From assembly GCA_963713275.1 (NCBI GenBank), contig CAVQLG010000020.1, positions 1 through 64,000 on the forward strand: a DNA stretch of 64,000 nucleotides. The letters are read 5' to 3'. The notes under the pieces are model-generated. The model did not search any database and had not been told where the DNA came from. It saw only the letters and a list, made by a program, of their open reading frames with translations. Source of the stretch: CAIWHR01 sp963713275. Its GTDB lineage: Bacteria; Pseudomonadota; Gammaproteobacteria; Burkholderiales; Casimicrobiaceae. Positions 55,208 to 63,617 of the stretch are shown here, one piece after another; the first letter of the stretch is position 1, and every line of letters begins with the position of its first letter. A program made the position numbers and the translations under genes.

Positions 55208-56923
55208 CTATCGTCCTTGGAAGACGGCGATGCGCGTGGAGCGGTTGAGAGTGCGGCAATCCTCCAGCGACATGTCCGCGCTGGCCGGACTGGCTTCGTT
55301 GCACAGCGGCTTCGACGAGCCGTAGCCGGTGACGCGCAGGCGCTGGCGCGGGATCTCCCACTGCTTGACCAGGTACTCGGCCACCGCCCGTGCGCGCGCC
55401 AGCGAAAGCGGCGTGTTGATCGCGTCCGAGCCCACCGCGTCCGTGTTGCCGGAGAGCTCGAAGTAGGCATTGCCGTTGTTCTCGATGAACGGCACCATCT
55501 CCCGATCGATGACGTGCTGCGCGCGCTTGGAGAGTTCCGACGAGCCGCTGGCGAACGACACCATCACCGGCTTGGTGACCGCCGCCGGCGCAGCCATGGC
55601 CGTCTGGCGGCCTTGCTCGGTGAACGTCTCGGTCGGCTTCGCCGCGGCGAGCTTGGCCGCCTCGTCGCGGGCGAGCGACGCCTTGATGAAGCGGTAGTCG
55701 AAGCTCTCCTGCGGCGTGATCACCGGGGATTTCGGGTTGGCGAGCGACCCTTCCGCCCGGTAGATCTGGTCGAAGCGCGCGTAGACGCGCTCGTAGTGGT
55801 TCACGCCGCCGACCAGCCCCAGGATGCGGGCGTTGTCGGCGAGGTCCGTCCACACGAGGTTGCCGAACAGGCCCTTGATGAACGGCTTGCCTTCCTTGGC
55901 CGCGAGCTCCTTGAAGAAGGGCTCGGTGGCCACGAGCGCCTCTACGGCGAGGTCCGGCCTCGCGCGCGAAACGGTCACGCCCTCGAGCCAGCCGTCGACG
56001 AACTTCTGGAACACCGCCTCGTTCTCGGGCTTGGCGAGCTCGCGCTGATCGCACGTCATCAAGTCGTAGATGAGGTTCGTGGCGGTCTTGGTCGAGTAGA
56101 TCACCCGCGCGCCCTTCGCGTCGCGCAGCGCGAGCGACAGGTCCGGATCCCACAGCACGGCCGCGTCGACATTGTTGCTGACGAACGCGGCGCGCACGCC
56201 GGCGGTGCCCTCCTCCGGCTTGATGAAGATCATCTTGACTTGTTTCTTCTGGCGCGCGGTCATCGACGAGTTGTCGATGGCGTCGATCAGCATGCCGTGC
56301 GAAGGCGTGTACTGCAGCAGGCCCACGCTCTTGCCGGCGAGGTCCTCGACCTTCTGGACCGATGGGTCGCGCACGATCACGGCGTCGGCACCCTGCGTGT
56401 TGTCGACGATGACCACCGCCTTGGCGTCGTGACCGCTGTTGCGCAGGTTCGGATGCTCCTGCGCCCAGAAATCGGACGTGCGCCAGGCGCAATGCGCAGC
56501 CTTCGACTCGAACAGCGTGGTCAGCGTCGGAATGTCGTCATTGATGACAAACTCGACGTGCACGCCCAGCTTGTCATAGATCGAGCCCGGCTGCGTCTTC
56601 AGGCTGTTGCCGTTGGCCACCAGTGCCGGCGCGTAGCCGTGGAAGCTCACGATGCTGACCTTGAGCGGACTGCCGGCCGCGCCGAGTTTGCCCCCGGCCG
56701 CGGCCTTCGGCGCGGCGCTCGTGGGAGCGACCGCGCCGGCCTTCCTCCCGGGATCCCCGGCATCGCCGTCCTTGGCGGCGTCCTTGGTCGACGACGTTGG
56801 CCTCGTGTCAGCCGCGGGCATCCATCTTTCCTTCAGAAAGACGTTCCAGGCCACCGCGCCAATGGCGCCCAGCACGATGATAGCCAGCAGGCCTTTGGTC
56901 AGGGGTGTGGTTTGGTATGCCAT
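55208..56923 (-). CDS. substrate-binding protein fused to OmpA peptidoglycan-binding domain
   Basis: A 571-residue protein. An N-terminal membrane anchor (GLLAIIVLGAIGAVAWNVF) and an Ala/Pro-rich linker precede a type-II periplasmic binding domain at about residues 85-400 (VSIVSFHGYAPALVANGNSL, GADAVIVRDPSVQKVEDLAG, KSVGLLQYTPSHGMLIDAID). The C-terminal domain (about 450-571) is OmpA-like: ELSGNTDAVGSDAINTPLSL, ARARAVAEYLVKQWEIPRQR and LRVTGYGSSKPL, with the Asp and Arg expected to hold peptidoglycan. Binding proteins are usually free or lipid-anchored, so a wall-binding fusion is unusual. The ligand cannot be inferred. Confidence 0.82.
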   Translation of the reverse strand: MAYQTTPLTKGLLAIIVLGAIGAVAWNVFLKERWMPAADTRPTSSTKDAAKDGDAGDPGRKAGAVAPTSAAPKAAAGGKLGAAGSPLKVSIVSFHGYAPALVANGNSLKTQPGSIYDKLGVHVEFVINDDIPTLTTLFESKAAHCAWRTSDFWAQEHPNLRNSGHDAKAVVIVDNTQGADAVIVRDPSVQKVEDLAGKSVGLLQYTPSHGMLIDAIDNSSMTARQKKQVKMIFIKPEEGTAGVRAAFVSNNVDAAVLWDPDLSLALRDAKGARVIYSTKTATNLIYDLMTCDQRELAKPENEAVFQKFVDGWLEGVTVSRARPDLAVEALVATEPFFKELAAKEGKPFIKGLFGNLVWTDLADNARILGLVGGVNHYERVYARFDQIYRAEGSLANPKSPVITPQESFDYRFIKASLARDEAAKLAAAKPTETFTEQGRQTAMAAPAAVTKPVMVSFASGSSELSKRAQHVIDREMVPFIENNGNAYFELSGNTDAVGSDAINTPLSLARARAVAEYLVKQWEIPRQRLRVTGYGSSKPLCNEASPASADMSLEDCRTLNRSTRIAVFQGR

Positions 56924-57010
56924 GGGGTCCCTCGCTTCATGCGCGGACGGGCGCGTGATGACGTTGCCGCCGCGCTCTCGCGCGACACGACGATGTGATG
57001 GGCGCGGGCG

Positions 57011-57667
57011 TCACGCGCCCGCGGACGGGTTGGGGGCGAACTGCCGGACCAGCGCCTGGAGCATGCCGGCGTTTTGCGAAAGCGCGGCGAGCTCGCGCGA
57101 AGCCGCGTCGCGCGTGACCTGCAGGGCGGCCTCCATGGCCGCGCACTCCTCGGTGCCGCGCGCGACCTCGCGGGCAAGCAGCCCCTCGAGTTCTAGGATC
57201 TGCCGGCGAATGTCGGCGACCGCGCCCTCCTGCCGCTGCTTGACGCCCTGGATGGACTTGGCGGTCTCGACTTCGGCCCGTTCGACGCTCGCGCGCAGCG
57301 CCCTCGCCTGCGCCTCCAGCGCCTCGACCTTGCTCATCGCGTCGTTCACCGGATCGGCGATCGACCAGTTGTCGTCGGCCGCATCGATGGCGCGGATCGC
57401 CTGCATGCGCGTGCCGTCGTCCATGGCCTTGAGACCGTCGAGGAGCCGCACGAGGCGCTCCGCCGGATAGGCCGAAGGCGGCACCCCGGCGGCATCATAG
57501 ATCTGCTGCAGGCTCATGCCGGAGACCGACTCCAGGACAGGCGCCGCCGGCACTTCGACCTGCGCCACCTCGACTGCCGGAGCGTGGGCCTGCGCGGGAG
57601 GCGCGTCTTCGCCGTCCTGCCGACGGATCAACCCCGCACGCTCCAGCACGCTCAGCATGCCCTTCAT
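57011..57667 (-). CDS. coiled-coil protein heading the PspA/ABC cluster
   Basis: A 218-residue protein of unknown family. MKGMLSVLERAGLIRRQDGE opens it; a short conserved-looking segment SGMSLQQIYDAAGVPPSAYP and a long coiled coil (VEALEAQARALRASVERAEV, ILELEGLLAREVARGTEECA) follow. The ATG at 57667 was selected because an AGGGGG site precedes it and the predicted transcription start lies only about 36 bp upstream, which excludes the longer frame from 57721. It is the first gene of the nine-gene run. Confidence 0.65.
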   Translation of the reverse strand: MKGMLSVLERAGLIRRQDGEDAPPAQAHAPAVEVAQVEVPAAPVLESVSGMSLQQIYDAAGVPPSAYPAERLVRLLDGLKAMDDGTRMQAIRAIDAADDNWSIADPVNDAMSKVEALEAQARALRASVERAEVETAKSIQGVKQRQEGAVADIRRQILELEGLLAREVARGTEECAAMEAALQVTRDAASRELAALSQNAGMLQALVRQFAPNPSAGA

Positions 57668-57710
57668 GTTGCCCCCTGTCTCGCGGTAGAGATCCATGCG
57701 GACGCCGCAC

Positions 57711-57749
57711 ATGCTAGCCAAGACGCAACGCTACTGTCAATCTCGACAG
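57711..57749 (-). promoter_or_regulatory. sigma-70 promoter with dyad operator for the PspA/ABC cluster
   Basis: On the minus strand TTGACA (57740-57735), an 18-bp spacer and TAGCAT (57716-57711). A perfect 5-bp inverted repeat CTGTC-N6-GACAG (57749-57734) overlaps the -35 box, a typical place for a repressor or activator site. Confidence 0.6.
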
Positions 57750-57820
57750 ATGCCTTGCGTCAGTGAAAGGAGCGCACGGCGCCGAACGGCGTCCTGCGGG
57801 AGCCGCAGCGCCGGCGCTGC

Positions 57821-57868
57821 GATGCAACCGATGCCACCGATGCAACCGATGCAACCGATGCCACCGAT
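57821..57868. repeat. 9-bp tandem repeat, about five copies
   Basis: GATGCAACC and GATGCCACC alternate in the order A-B-A-A-B and end with a partial unit. The array lies in the 259-bp gap between the metacaspase-like gene and the coiled-coil gene, upstream of the operon promoter. Confidence 0.85.
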
Positions 57869-57926
57869 GCGGGCGCGACGGGGGCGGCGCGTCCCGAACG
57901 GCGCGCCACGGATCGGACATGGCAGC

Positions 57927-60923
57927 CTACCCTCCCACGCGCGCGCGCAGCGCCGTCACCAGGGATTCGGCCAGCGCAAGGAGCGCGGCGTCGCCGTCGT
58001 CCGCGCCGGCGACGCTCCCGCTGTGGTCCGTCTCCGCGTCGCGCGGCTCGCGGCCGGCGAGCAGCGGGCGGTCGCGCAGGTTCGCCGGCAGGCGCATGAG
58101 CGCCGGATGCTGGCGACCGCGCTTGCCGACCTCCGCGGCAACGGCCTCGCCGAACGACTCGTTGGTCTCGGCCTGTGCGACCGCCGCGCCAATGAGCGCG
58201 ATCGCCGCGCGCGTGAAGTCGCCCTGTCCCTGGCTCTCCCACGCATACTCGTGGTCACGGCACGCGGCGAAGTGGACGACACCGGGCAGTGACTCCTCGG
58301 GTGCCGGCCGCGCACCGGCCGGGAGCGAGCGCCGGAACGCGACGTGCGCGTCCCGCGCGGTGCGCGACAGCGGCAGATAGCGCACGCGCTCGTCTACCCC
58401 GGGCGCCGCCTCGTTCGGCGGCGCGAACCGGCTAATCGTGCCCGCGTGACAGCAGTCCATGAACAGCGTGAGCACGACACCGGCCGGCACGCGGGCCGCG
58501 ATCGTGGCGACATCGTCGTCGAGCAGCAGGCGACCCGCGCCGTAGTCGATCGGCACGAACGCCTCGTCGTAGCCGTCGTTCTCGTCGGCGTCGAGGTCCT
58601 CGACCTGCGTGCCGTGGCCCGAGTACTGGAACACGAGCGAATCGCCCGGCGTCGCCGCGCGGATCATCCCCTCCAGCGCCCCGAGGATGCTCCCGCGCGT
58701 TGCACCCTCGTCAAACAGGCGCTGCACATCGAAGCCGAGCCGGCCCAACGCCCGGGCCCAGGCGTTCGCATCGGCCACGCAGCCGGCCAGCGGCCGCTCT
58801 GCATAGCGGTCGATGCCGACGCACAGCGCCATGCGCCGGCCACGCGCCGCCGGCGTCGGATACGGCGTAGCGGCCAGCCGCGCCCGTGCCGATGCTTCCT
58901 CGGGGAAGTCGTCGGTACCTTCCATGCCCGCGTCCGGCACGCCCTTGATCCGCCGAAGCACCGCGCCGACCGTGAATCGGTCGTCGTCGAACCCGCCGTG
59001 CGTCTGCGCTTGGCACAGTGGGTTGGGGGCCTGGTCGGGCAGCCAGGCGTACTGGACCTCGGCGTGGCTTGCGAGGAACGCGTGCAGCGCAGCGTCGGCG
59101 TCGATACTCTCCTGCAGGCCGAGGATCGGCGTGGGCACCTTCGGCTCGCATGTGCGCGACACGAGATAGAGCAGCGACTTGAGGTACGGGCCGACCGTGT
59201 CGGCGAGTTCCGCCTCCTCGCACATCGTGAACACGTGCAGCGCGCCGAGCTTGCCGCTCGTACGCAACGGCTCAAGGCTCGCCCGGAAGCGGTCGACGCG
59301 GATCGCCGGCGCCAGAAGAGACAGCGATGCGATCGACACACCGCGCGCCGCCAGCTCGGGCAGCAGGTGGCCGTGGAAGATAGAGCCCGCGCTGTGGCCA
59401 ACCGCGTGCACTGACAGCGCGCGCCCGGCGTCGGCGAGTTCGCCGAGCACCGGGACGAGTGCGTCGACGAACTGCCATGCACCGCCGGGCCAGCCCTCGC
59501 CGGTGTCCGGCGCCGAACTCAGGCGCGCGCTTGCCTTGATCGCCGTCCATGTCGGCAGGCCGATCGGCCGCACGACCCGCTCGACGACCGCGTCCCACAG
59601 GTCGGCCACGCCGCGTGCCCCGCCGATCGCCTGAGTGACTGTCTCGAGAAAGCCCGTCTCCCACACGAAGTACACCGGGTAGACGCCGTGTTGCAGCCAC
59701 CACGCGCGCGTCGCGCGCGCGTACGCGAGCCCGTCCGCCTCCGAGACGAGCCCGCCGTGCGCCCACAGCATGAGCCGCGGCGATTCGGTCGTGCGGGCGT
59801 ACCCGCGAACGCCGTCGAGGATCGCGGCGATCGAGCCCGAGTCCATCTCGAACTCGCCGCCGGTCGACAACCGTCCCTTAGCCAGGTTGACGACGTGCGC
59901 GCGCAGCTCCGACCAGCGCATGAGCACGCGGGCGCGCGCATCGCGCACCGCGAATCGATCCGTGCCGGGCGCTGCGGAGCGCATCGCCACACGCTCGAAG
60001 TGACCGACGAGGTCGCCCACCGCCTCGCTCTCAGTCACTGCCTCCGGCGCGGCGAGCGGGTCGGGCGCGCGCGTTGCGTCCGCCCGCTGCGTAAGGGCAC
60101 GAAAGAGCTCCGAACTCGACTGCAGCGTCTGCACGGCAAGCGCGCCGGGCGCACCCCGCGGCCGCGAGTCCGTGAGCGCCGCAACGCGCTGGTCGATGAG
60201 GCGGACCAGTTCCGCCTTGTCGATCGATGTTCCGGGGCAGGTCTTCGGCGAGTCCAACTCGTGGTGGAACTTCACGTCGGCCGAGGTGATCGGCGTGCCG
60301 GTTGCCTGCGAGGCGACGATGATCGTCGCGACCGCCTCGATCGCGGCCGCCTTCCGCACGCCGTCGAACGCGTCCTGTCCGACGTCGAAATCGCCGATCA
60401 TCTCCAACATGAACGGCCCGCGCCGCGCGGTCCCGTTGTGACCGACGCTGCTCGCCGGCGGTTCGTTCCAGGAGCGGCCCGTCCACAGGCCGCCGACCGG
60501 ATCGATGGTCACATGCTGCGCAATGTCCGACCACCGGTTCACTTCCATGTGGACCCGGCGCATCGCCTCGAGGGTCGCGATGCCGCGGAAGTCCGCGCAG
60601 CGCGGGCGCCACGTGTGATGCAGATGGACTTCGACGATCGCACGGCTCCCCGGATCGGCGGCGAACGCCTGGAACAGCGCTGCGAACTGCTCCATGGTCA
60701 GCCGGCGGATCGGCGCAGGAGCGCCGCGCGCGGCGAGCGGCGAGGACTCGATCGGCGAGGCCGGGTCGAATGCCGGCAGTGGCGCGCCGGTGTCGACGCT
60801 GGCGGCCGACGAGTTCGACCGCTGCGCGGCGGACTCCGCTGGCTTGGCTGCCTTGGCAGCGGACTTCCGCGAGGATCGCGCCGCGCCAGCGCCGCGCGGT
60901 CCCATTGCGCCGGATCTCGTCAT
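57927..60923 (-). CDS. amidase-like / alpha-beta hydrolase / metacaspase (C14) fusion
   Basis: A 998-residue protein with three recognisable parts. At about residues 70-260 is a peptidoglycan-recognition/amidase-like domain (VEVHLHHTWRPRCADFRGIA, VDGLWTGRSWNE-like segment, FHHELDSPKTCPGTSIDKAE). At about 350-620 is a serine-hydrolase-like domain with LMLWAHGGLVSEADGLAYAR and the nucleophile elbow VGHSAGSIFHGHL. From about 690 is a caspase-like domain: ALCVGIDRYAERPLAGCVAD, FQYSGHGTQVEDLDADENDG (catalytic His) and LTLFMDCCHAGTISRF (catalytic Cys). The N-terminus is a low-complexity Ala/Ser/Lys tail without a signal peptide, so the protein is probably cytosolic. Physiological role unknown. Confidence 0.8.
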   Translation of the reverse strand: MTRSGAMGPRGAGAARSSRKSAAKAAKPAESAAQRSNSSAASVDTGAPLPAFDPASPIESSPLAARGAPAPIRRLTMEQFAALFQAFAADPGSRAIVEVHLHHTWRPRCADFRGIATLEAMRRVHMEVNRWSDIAQHVTIDPVGGLWTGRSWNEPPASSVGHNGTARRGPFMLEMIGDFDVGQDAFDGVRKAAAIEAVATIIVASQATGTPITSADVKFHHELDSPKTCPGTSIDKAELVRLIDQRVAALTDSRPRGAPGALAVQTLQSSSELFRALTQRADATRAPDPLAAPEAVTESEAVGDLVGHFERVAMRSAAPGTDRFAVRDARARVLMRWSELRAHVVNLAKGRLSTGGEFEMDSGSIAAILDGVRGYARTTESPRLMLWAHGGLVSEADGLAYARATRAWWLQHGVYPVYFVWETGFLETVTQAIGGARGVADLWDAVVERVVRPIGLPTWTAIKASARLSSAPDTGEGWPGGAWQFVDALVPVLGELADAGRALSVHAVGHSAGSIFHGHLLPELAARGVSIASLSLLAPAIRVDRFRASLEPLRTSGKLGALHVFTMCEEAELADTVGPYLKSLLYLVSRTCEPKVPTPILGLQESIDADAALHAFLASHAEVQYAWLPDQAPNPLCQAQTHGGFDDDRFTVGAVLRRIKGVPDAGMEGTDDFPEEASARARLAATPYPTPAARGRRMALCVGIDRYAERPLAGCVADANAWARALGRLGFDVQRLFDEGATRGSILGALEGMIRAATPGDSLVFQYSGHGTQVEDLDADENDGYDEAFVPIDYGAGRLLLDDDVATIAARVPAGVVLTLFMDCCHAGTISRFAPPNEAAPGVDERVRYLPLSRTARDAHVAFRRSLPAGARPAPEESLPGVVHFAACRDHEYAWESQGQGDFTRAAIALIGAAVAQAETNESFGEAVAAEVGKRGRQHPALMRLPANLRDRPLLAGREPRDAETDHSGSVAGADDGDAALLALAESLVTALRARVGG

Positions 60924-61109
60924 CGTTTCTCCTGGAAGTGCGTTCGTTCGCTACCCATTGAACGCCACACAGTTTACCGCCGGGCCCGCGGCCAAGGTGA
61001 CCCGAAGGTGAATACCCGCGCGCCGTCGTCGTCGACGCGTCGGCACGCCCCGCGGGCCGACCTCGAGCCGGCGCTGCGCAAGGGGGCGACTGCGCCGTCC
61101 GACGCCGCG

Positions 61110-62501
61110 TCAGCCGCGCCGCTTCAGCGCGTAACCGGCGGCGCCGTCCTCGATGTCCCAGCCCTGCGCCTGGATCAGCGCGCGCAGGCGATCGGACTCG
61201 GACCACTGCCTCGCCTTGCGCGCGGCAAGCCTTTGCTCGGCGAGCGCTTCGATCTCCGGCGGCACGACCTCCTGGCGCGGGGTCCACGCGGCGAGTCGCA
61301 GGCCGAACACCCGGTCGAAGCGCAGCAGGCTCGCGCGCCGCACGCCTGCCGGAAGGTCGCCGCGCAACGTCTCCCAGGCGAGGGCCAGCGCGCGCGGCAA
61401 GTTGAGATCGTCGTTGATCTCGGCGGTGAAGCGCTCCACGAGTGCCGCGTCCGGCTCGCCCTCCGCCGCTTCGCGCAGCGCGTGCACGCCGCTGCGCATC
61501 CGGTCGAGCCCGGTCGCGGCGGCGTCGAGCGCGGCGAAGGTGAAGTTGAGCTGGCTGCGGTAGTGCGCGGTGAGGCACAGGTAGCGGTACGCGAGCGGAT
61601 CGTAGCCCCGGGCGATGAGCGCGCCCAGCCGCAGGAACTCGCCGGCGGACTTCGCCATCTTGGCGTCGTTCTGCAGCAGGAAGTAGCCGTGCATCCAGAA
61701 ATTGGCGAGCCGCGTGCCGCAGCGCGCCTCGGTCTGCGCGATCTCGTTGGTGTGATGGACCGGAATGTGGTCCTCGCCGCCGCAATGGATGTCGAACAGG
61801 TCGCCGAGGTACCTCTGCGCCATCGCCGAGCACTCGATGTGCCAACCCGGGAAGCCGCGGCCCCAGGGGCTGTCCCATTCCATCTGCCGGTGCTCGCCGG
61901 GGGTCGAGAACTTCCACAGCGCGAAGTCCGTCGGATGCCGCTTCTCGCCCAGGTCGACGCGCTTGCCGGCCTCGAGTCCCTTGACGTCGAGACGCGCGAG
62001 ATGGCCGTAGTGCGGCTGCCGGCTGGTGTCGAAGTACACGCCGTCGGAGGTGCGGTAGGCGAAGCCGTTCTTCTCGATGTCGGCGATGAAGGCGATCTGC
62101 TCGGCAATATGGTCGGTGGCCTTGCACAGCACCGTCGGCCGGTCGATGTTCAGCAGGTCGAGGTCGGCCAGAAAGGCATCGGTGTAGATGGCCGCGATCT
62201 CCCACGCCGTCTTGCCGGTGCGCCGCGCGCCCTTCTCCATCTTGTCCTCGCCCGTGTCGGCGTCGGAGGTGAGGTGGCCGACGTCGGTGATGTTCATCAC
62301 GTGGCGGACGGCGTACCCGTTCCAGACCAGCACGCGCTTCAACACGTCCTCGAACAGGAACGTCCGGTAGTTGCCGACGTGCTGGTAGTCGTACACGGTC
62401 GGCCCGCAGGTGTAGACGCCGACCTCCCCGTCCCGGTGCAGCGGCTCGAACGGGCGCAGGCTGCGCGTGTAGTTGTCGTAGAACTGCAGCGGGTCGGGCA
62501 T
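61110..62501 (-). CDS. cysS: cysteinyl-tRNA synthetase
   Basis: A 463-residue class I synthetase. Zinc ligands and signatures: YTCGPTVYDYQHVGNYRTFL (with the HIGH-like HVGN), GFPGWHIECSAMAQRYLGD, CGGEDHIPVHHTNEIAQTEA and the KMSKS-like KMAKSAGEFL. Start at 62501 (MPDPLQFYDNYTRSLRPFEP). Length is normal. A strong hairpin plus T-run lies only 15 bp upstream of the start codon, which suggests attenuation. Confidence 0.96.
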   Translation of the reverse strand: MPDPLQFYDNYTRSLRPFEPLHRDGEVGVYTCGPTVYDYQHVGNYRTFLFEDVLKRVLVWNGYAVRHVMNITDVGHLTSDADTGEDKMEKGARRTGKTAWEIAAIYTDAFLADLDLLNIDRPTVLCKATDHIAEQIAFIADIEKNGFAYRTSDGVYFDTSRQPHYGHLARLDVKGLEAGKRVDLGEKRHPTDFALWKFSTPGEHRQMEWDSPWGRGFPGWHIECSAMAQRYLGDLFDIHCGGEDHIPVHHTNEIAQTEARCGTRLANFWMHGYFLLQNDAKMAKSAGEFLRLGALIARGYDPLAYRYLCLTAHYRSQLNFTFAALDAAATGLDRMRSGVHALREAAEGEPDAALVERFTAEINDDLNLPRALALAWETLRGDLPAGVRRASLLRFDRVFGLRLAAWTPRQEVVPPEIEALAEQRLAARKARQWSESDRLRALIQAQGWDIEDGAAGYALKRRG

Positions 62502-62515
62502 CGGCGTCGCGCCTC

Positions 62516-62542
62516 AAAAAAAAACCGCCAGCGTCTGCCGGC
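62516..62542 (-). terminator. intrinsic terminator just upstream of cysS (possible attenuator)
   Basis: On the minus strand CCGCCGGC-AGAC-GCTGGCGG (62542-62525 region; 8-bp stem with one mismatch, tetraloop) is followed by nine T residues ending at 62516. It lies between a possible 22-codon leader frame and the cysS start. Confidence 0.7.
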
Positions 62543-62563
62543 GGCCGGGTCACGCGTGCCGCG

Positions 62564-62632
62564 TCAGTGACGGGCGTTCGCGCGTCGCCGCCGCGGGGAA
62601 CCACGACAGCGGTCGGCAAGCGATGCGTGCAT
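62564..62632 (-). CDS. possible leader peptide of cysS (22 aa)
   Basis: ATG at 62632 to TGA at 62564, peptide MHASLADRCRGSPRRRRANARH in two parts (MHASLADRCRG, SPRRRRANARH). It contains one Cys codon (TGT) at position 9 and many Arg codons. Its stop lies 22 bases before the terminator hairpin. No strong Shine-Dalgarno site is seen. Listed only because of its position. Confidence 0.25.
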   Translation of the reverse strand: MHASLADRCRGSPRRRRANARH

Positions 62633-63161
62633 GGCGCCATCGTAGCGAAAGGCCGATTCCCGGGCAAGTGCCGGTCCCTGCGAGTCCCGGTCTATGCCAC
62701 TGCCGGTCCGCGCGACCGGACGCGACCACTCTCGCCGCCGGCCCGACCGGGGCGCCGCCGCGATTCAGCCGGCCGACGCCGGGGCGTCGAGCGGGCGCGC
62801 CATCACGAAGTCGTCCATCACGTTGGATTCCAGTCCTGGCGCGGGTTTGCGGCCCGTTGGGTTGCATCTCGAAATGCAGTTCGCGGGATGCCAACGGAAA
62901 GCCCCGCCAACTGCGGCGGGTCCGGGGTGCGGCGGCGGCGGCGTCAGGCAGCGGAGATTTCTGCGCCGGGCTGCTCGGAATCGTCCGCCGGGGCGATCGT
63001 GGCGCGTGGGCTTCGCAGTGCCCGCTTGCCCCAGACACATCAAGCCTCCGATCCCGTTCTTGTTCATCGCCCCCGCAGTTTCGGATCGAGCTTCCTTCAG
63101 ACGCAGCCTGGCCGCAACGCCCTTGCCGTGCTCCTCGCCTTCGGCTCTGCGAAAGCCTGGG
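62633..63161. other. 529-bp region without a convincing gene
   Basis: Open frames on both strands are Arg/Pro-rich and lack family resemblance. A minus-strand tail ending NVMDDFVMARPLDAPASAG at about 62765 could be the remnant of a gene's 3' end, but no body is recognisable upstream. Confidence 0.4.
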
Positions 63162-63331
63162 CCTAGGAGCCTGTCGGACTTAGGGGTTCGAAAGCGAAAC
63201 GGTGGGAGAGCGAGGACAGATTTTGACGATTTCGACGCGCCTATCGGGAATAGGTAAGGAGAAATCGGCGAAATATGGACCGTTCTCCCACCGTTGCAGC
63301 CGAATCCTCCTAAGTCCGACAGGCTCCTAGG
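63162..63331. repeat. MITE-like element with 23-bp perfect inverted ends
   Basis: A 170-bp non-coding element. The left end starts CCTAGGAGCCTGTCGGAC at 63162 and is perfectly complementary over 23 bp (63162-63184) to the right end 63309-63331. If GGC is a 3-bp target duplication (63160-63162 and 63331-63333), the element proper is 63163-63330. The interior is nearly identical to the copy at 14386-14541 and contains CCTATCGGGAATAGG, a small hairpin. Confidence 0.85.
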
Positions 63332-63453
63332 GCTTGCACCTACGAAGCAACACGCCATGGCCGGCGCACACGTTTCGGTTCAGCGGCGGCAAGACAGTGC
63401 CGTCCGCTGACACCGGTTGTTCGGCGGCCCGCACCCCGCTCGACGACAGGCCC

Positions 63454-63600
63454 TCACCCCAACGGTCGTGCCCCTTCATCGCAACACCGGACGATGTTTG
63501 GGAAACCACGCGCAACCGCCCCGACCCATGCGACACCGAGCAGGAGCAGGAGCCCGCATCCCACATGCACCAACGCCGACCACCGCTGATCTCGCGTCAT
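63454..63600 (-). CDS. small membrane protein (48 aa), hypothetical
   Basis: A 48-codon frame (MTRDQRWSALVHVGCG start) with one hydrophobic helix (GCGLLLLLGVAWVGAVA). It begins 17 bases after the stop of the incomplete upstream gene and may be co-transcribed with it. No family recognised. Confidence 0.35.
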   Translation of the reverse strand: MTRDQRWSALVHVGCGLLLLLGVAWVGAVARGFPNIVRCCDEGARPLG

Positions 63601-63617
63601 GCCACCAGTCCCCCTGC

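Noticed and set aside
49275..60923. Calling the PspA/ABC/metacaspase region an established anti-phage system
   Set aside because: No known defence family is recognisable as such; the promoter at 57711-57740 also separates the metacaspase-like gene from the cluster, so a joint function is only a hypothesis.
62567..63166. Plus-strand 199-codon open frame
   Set aside because: It is Arg/Pro-rich, crosses the cysS leader region, has no family pattern and no ribosome-binding site.
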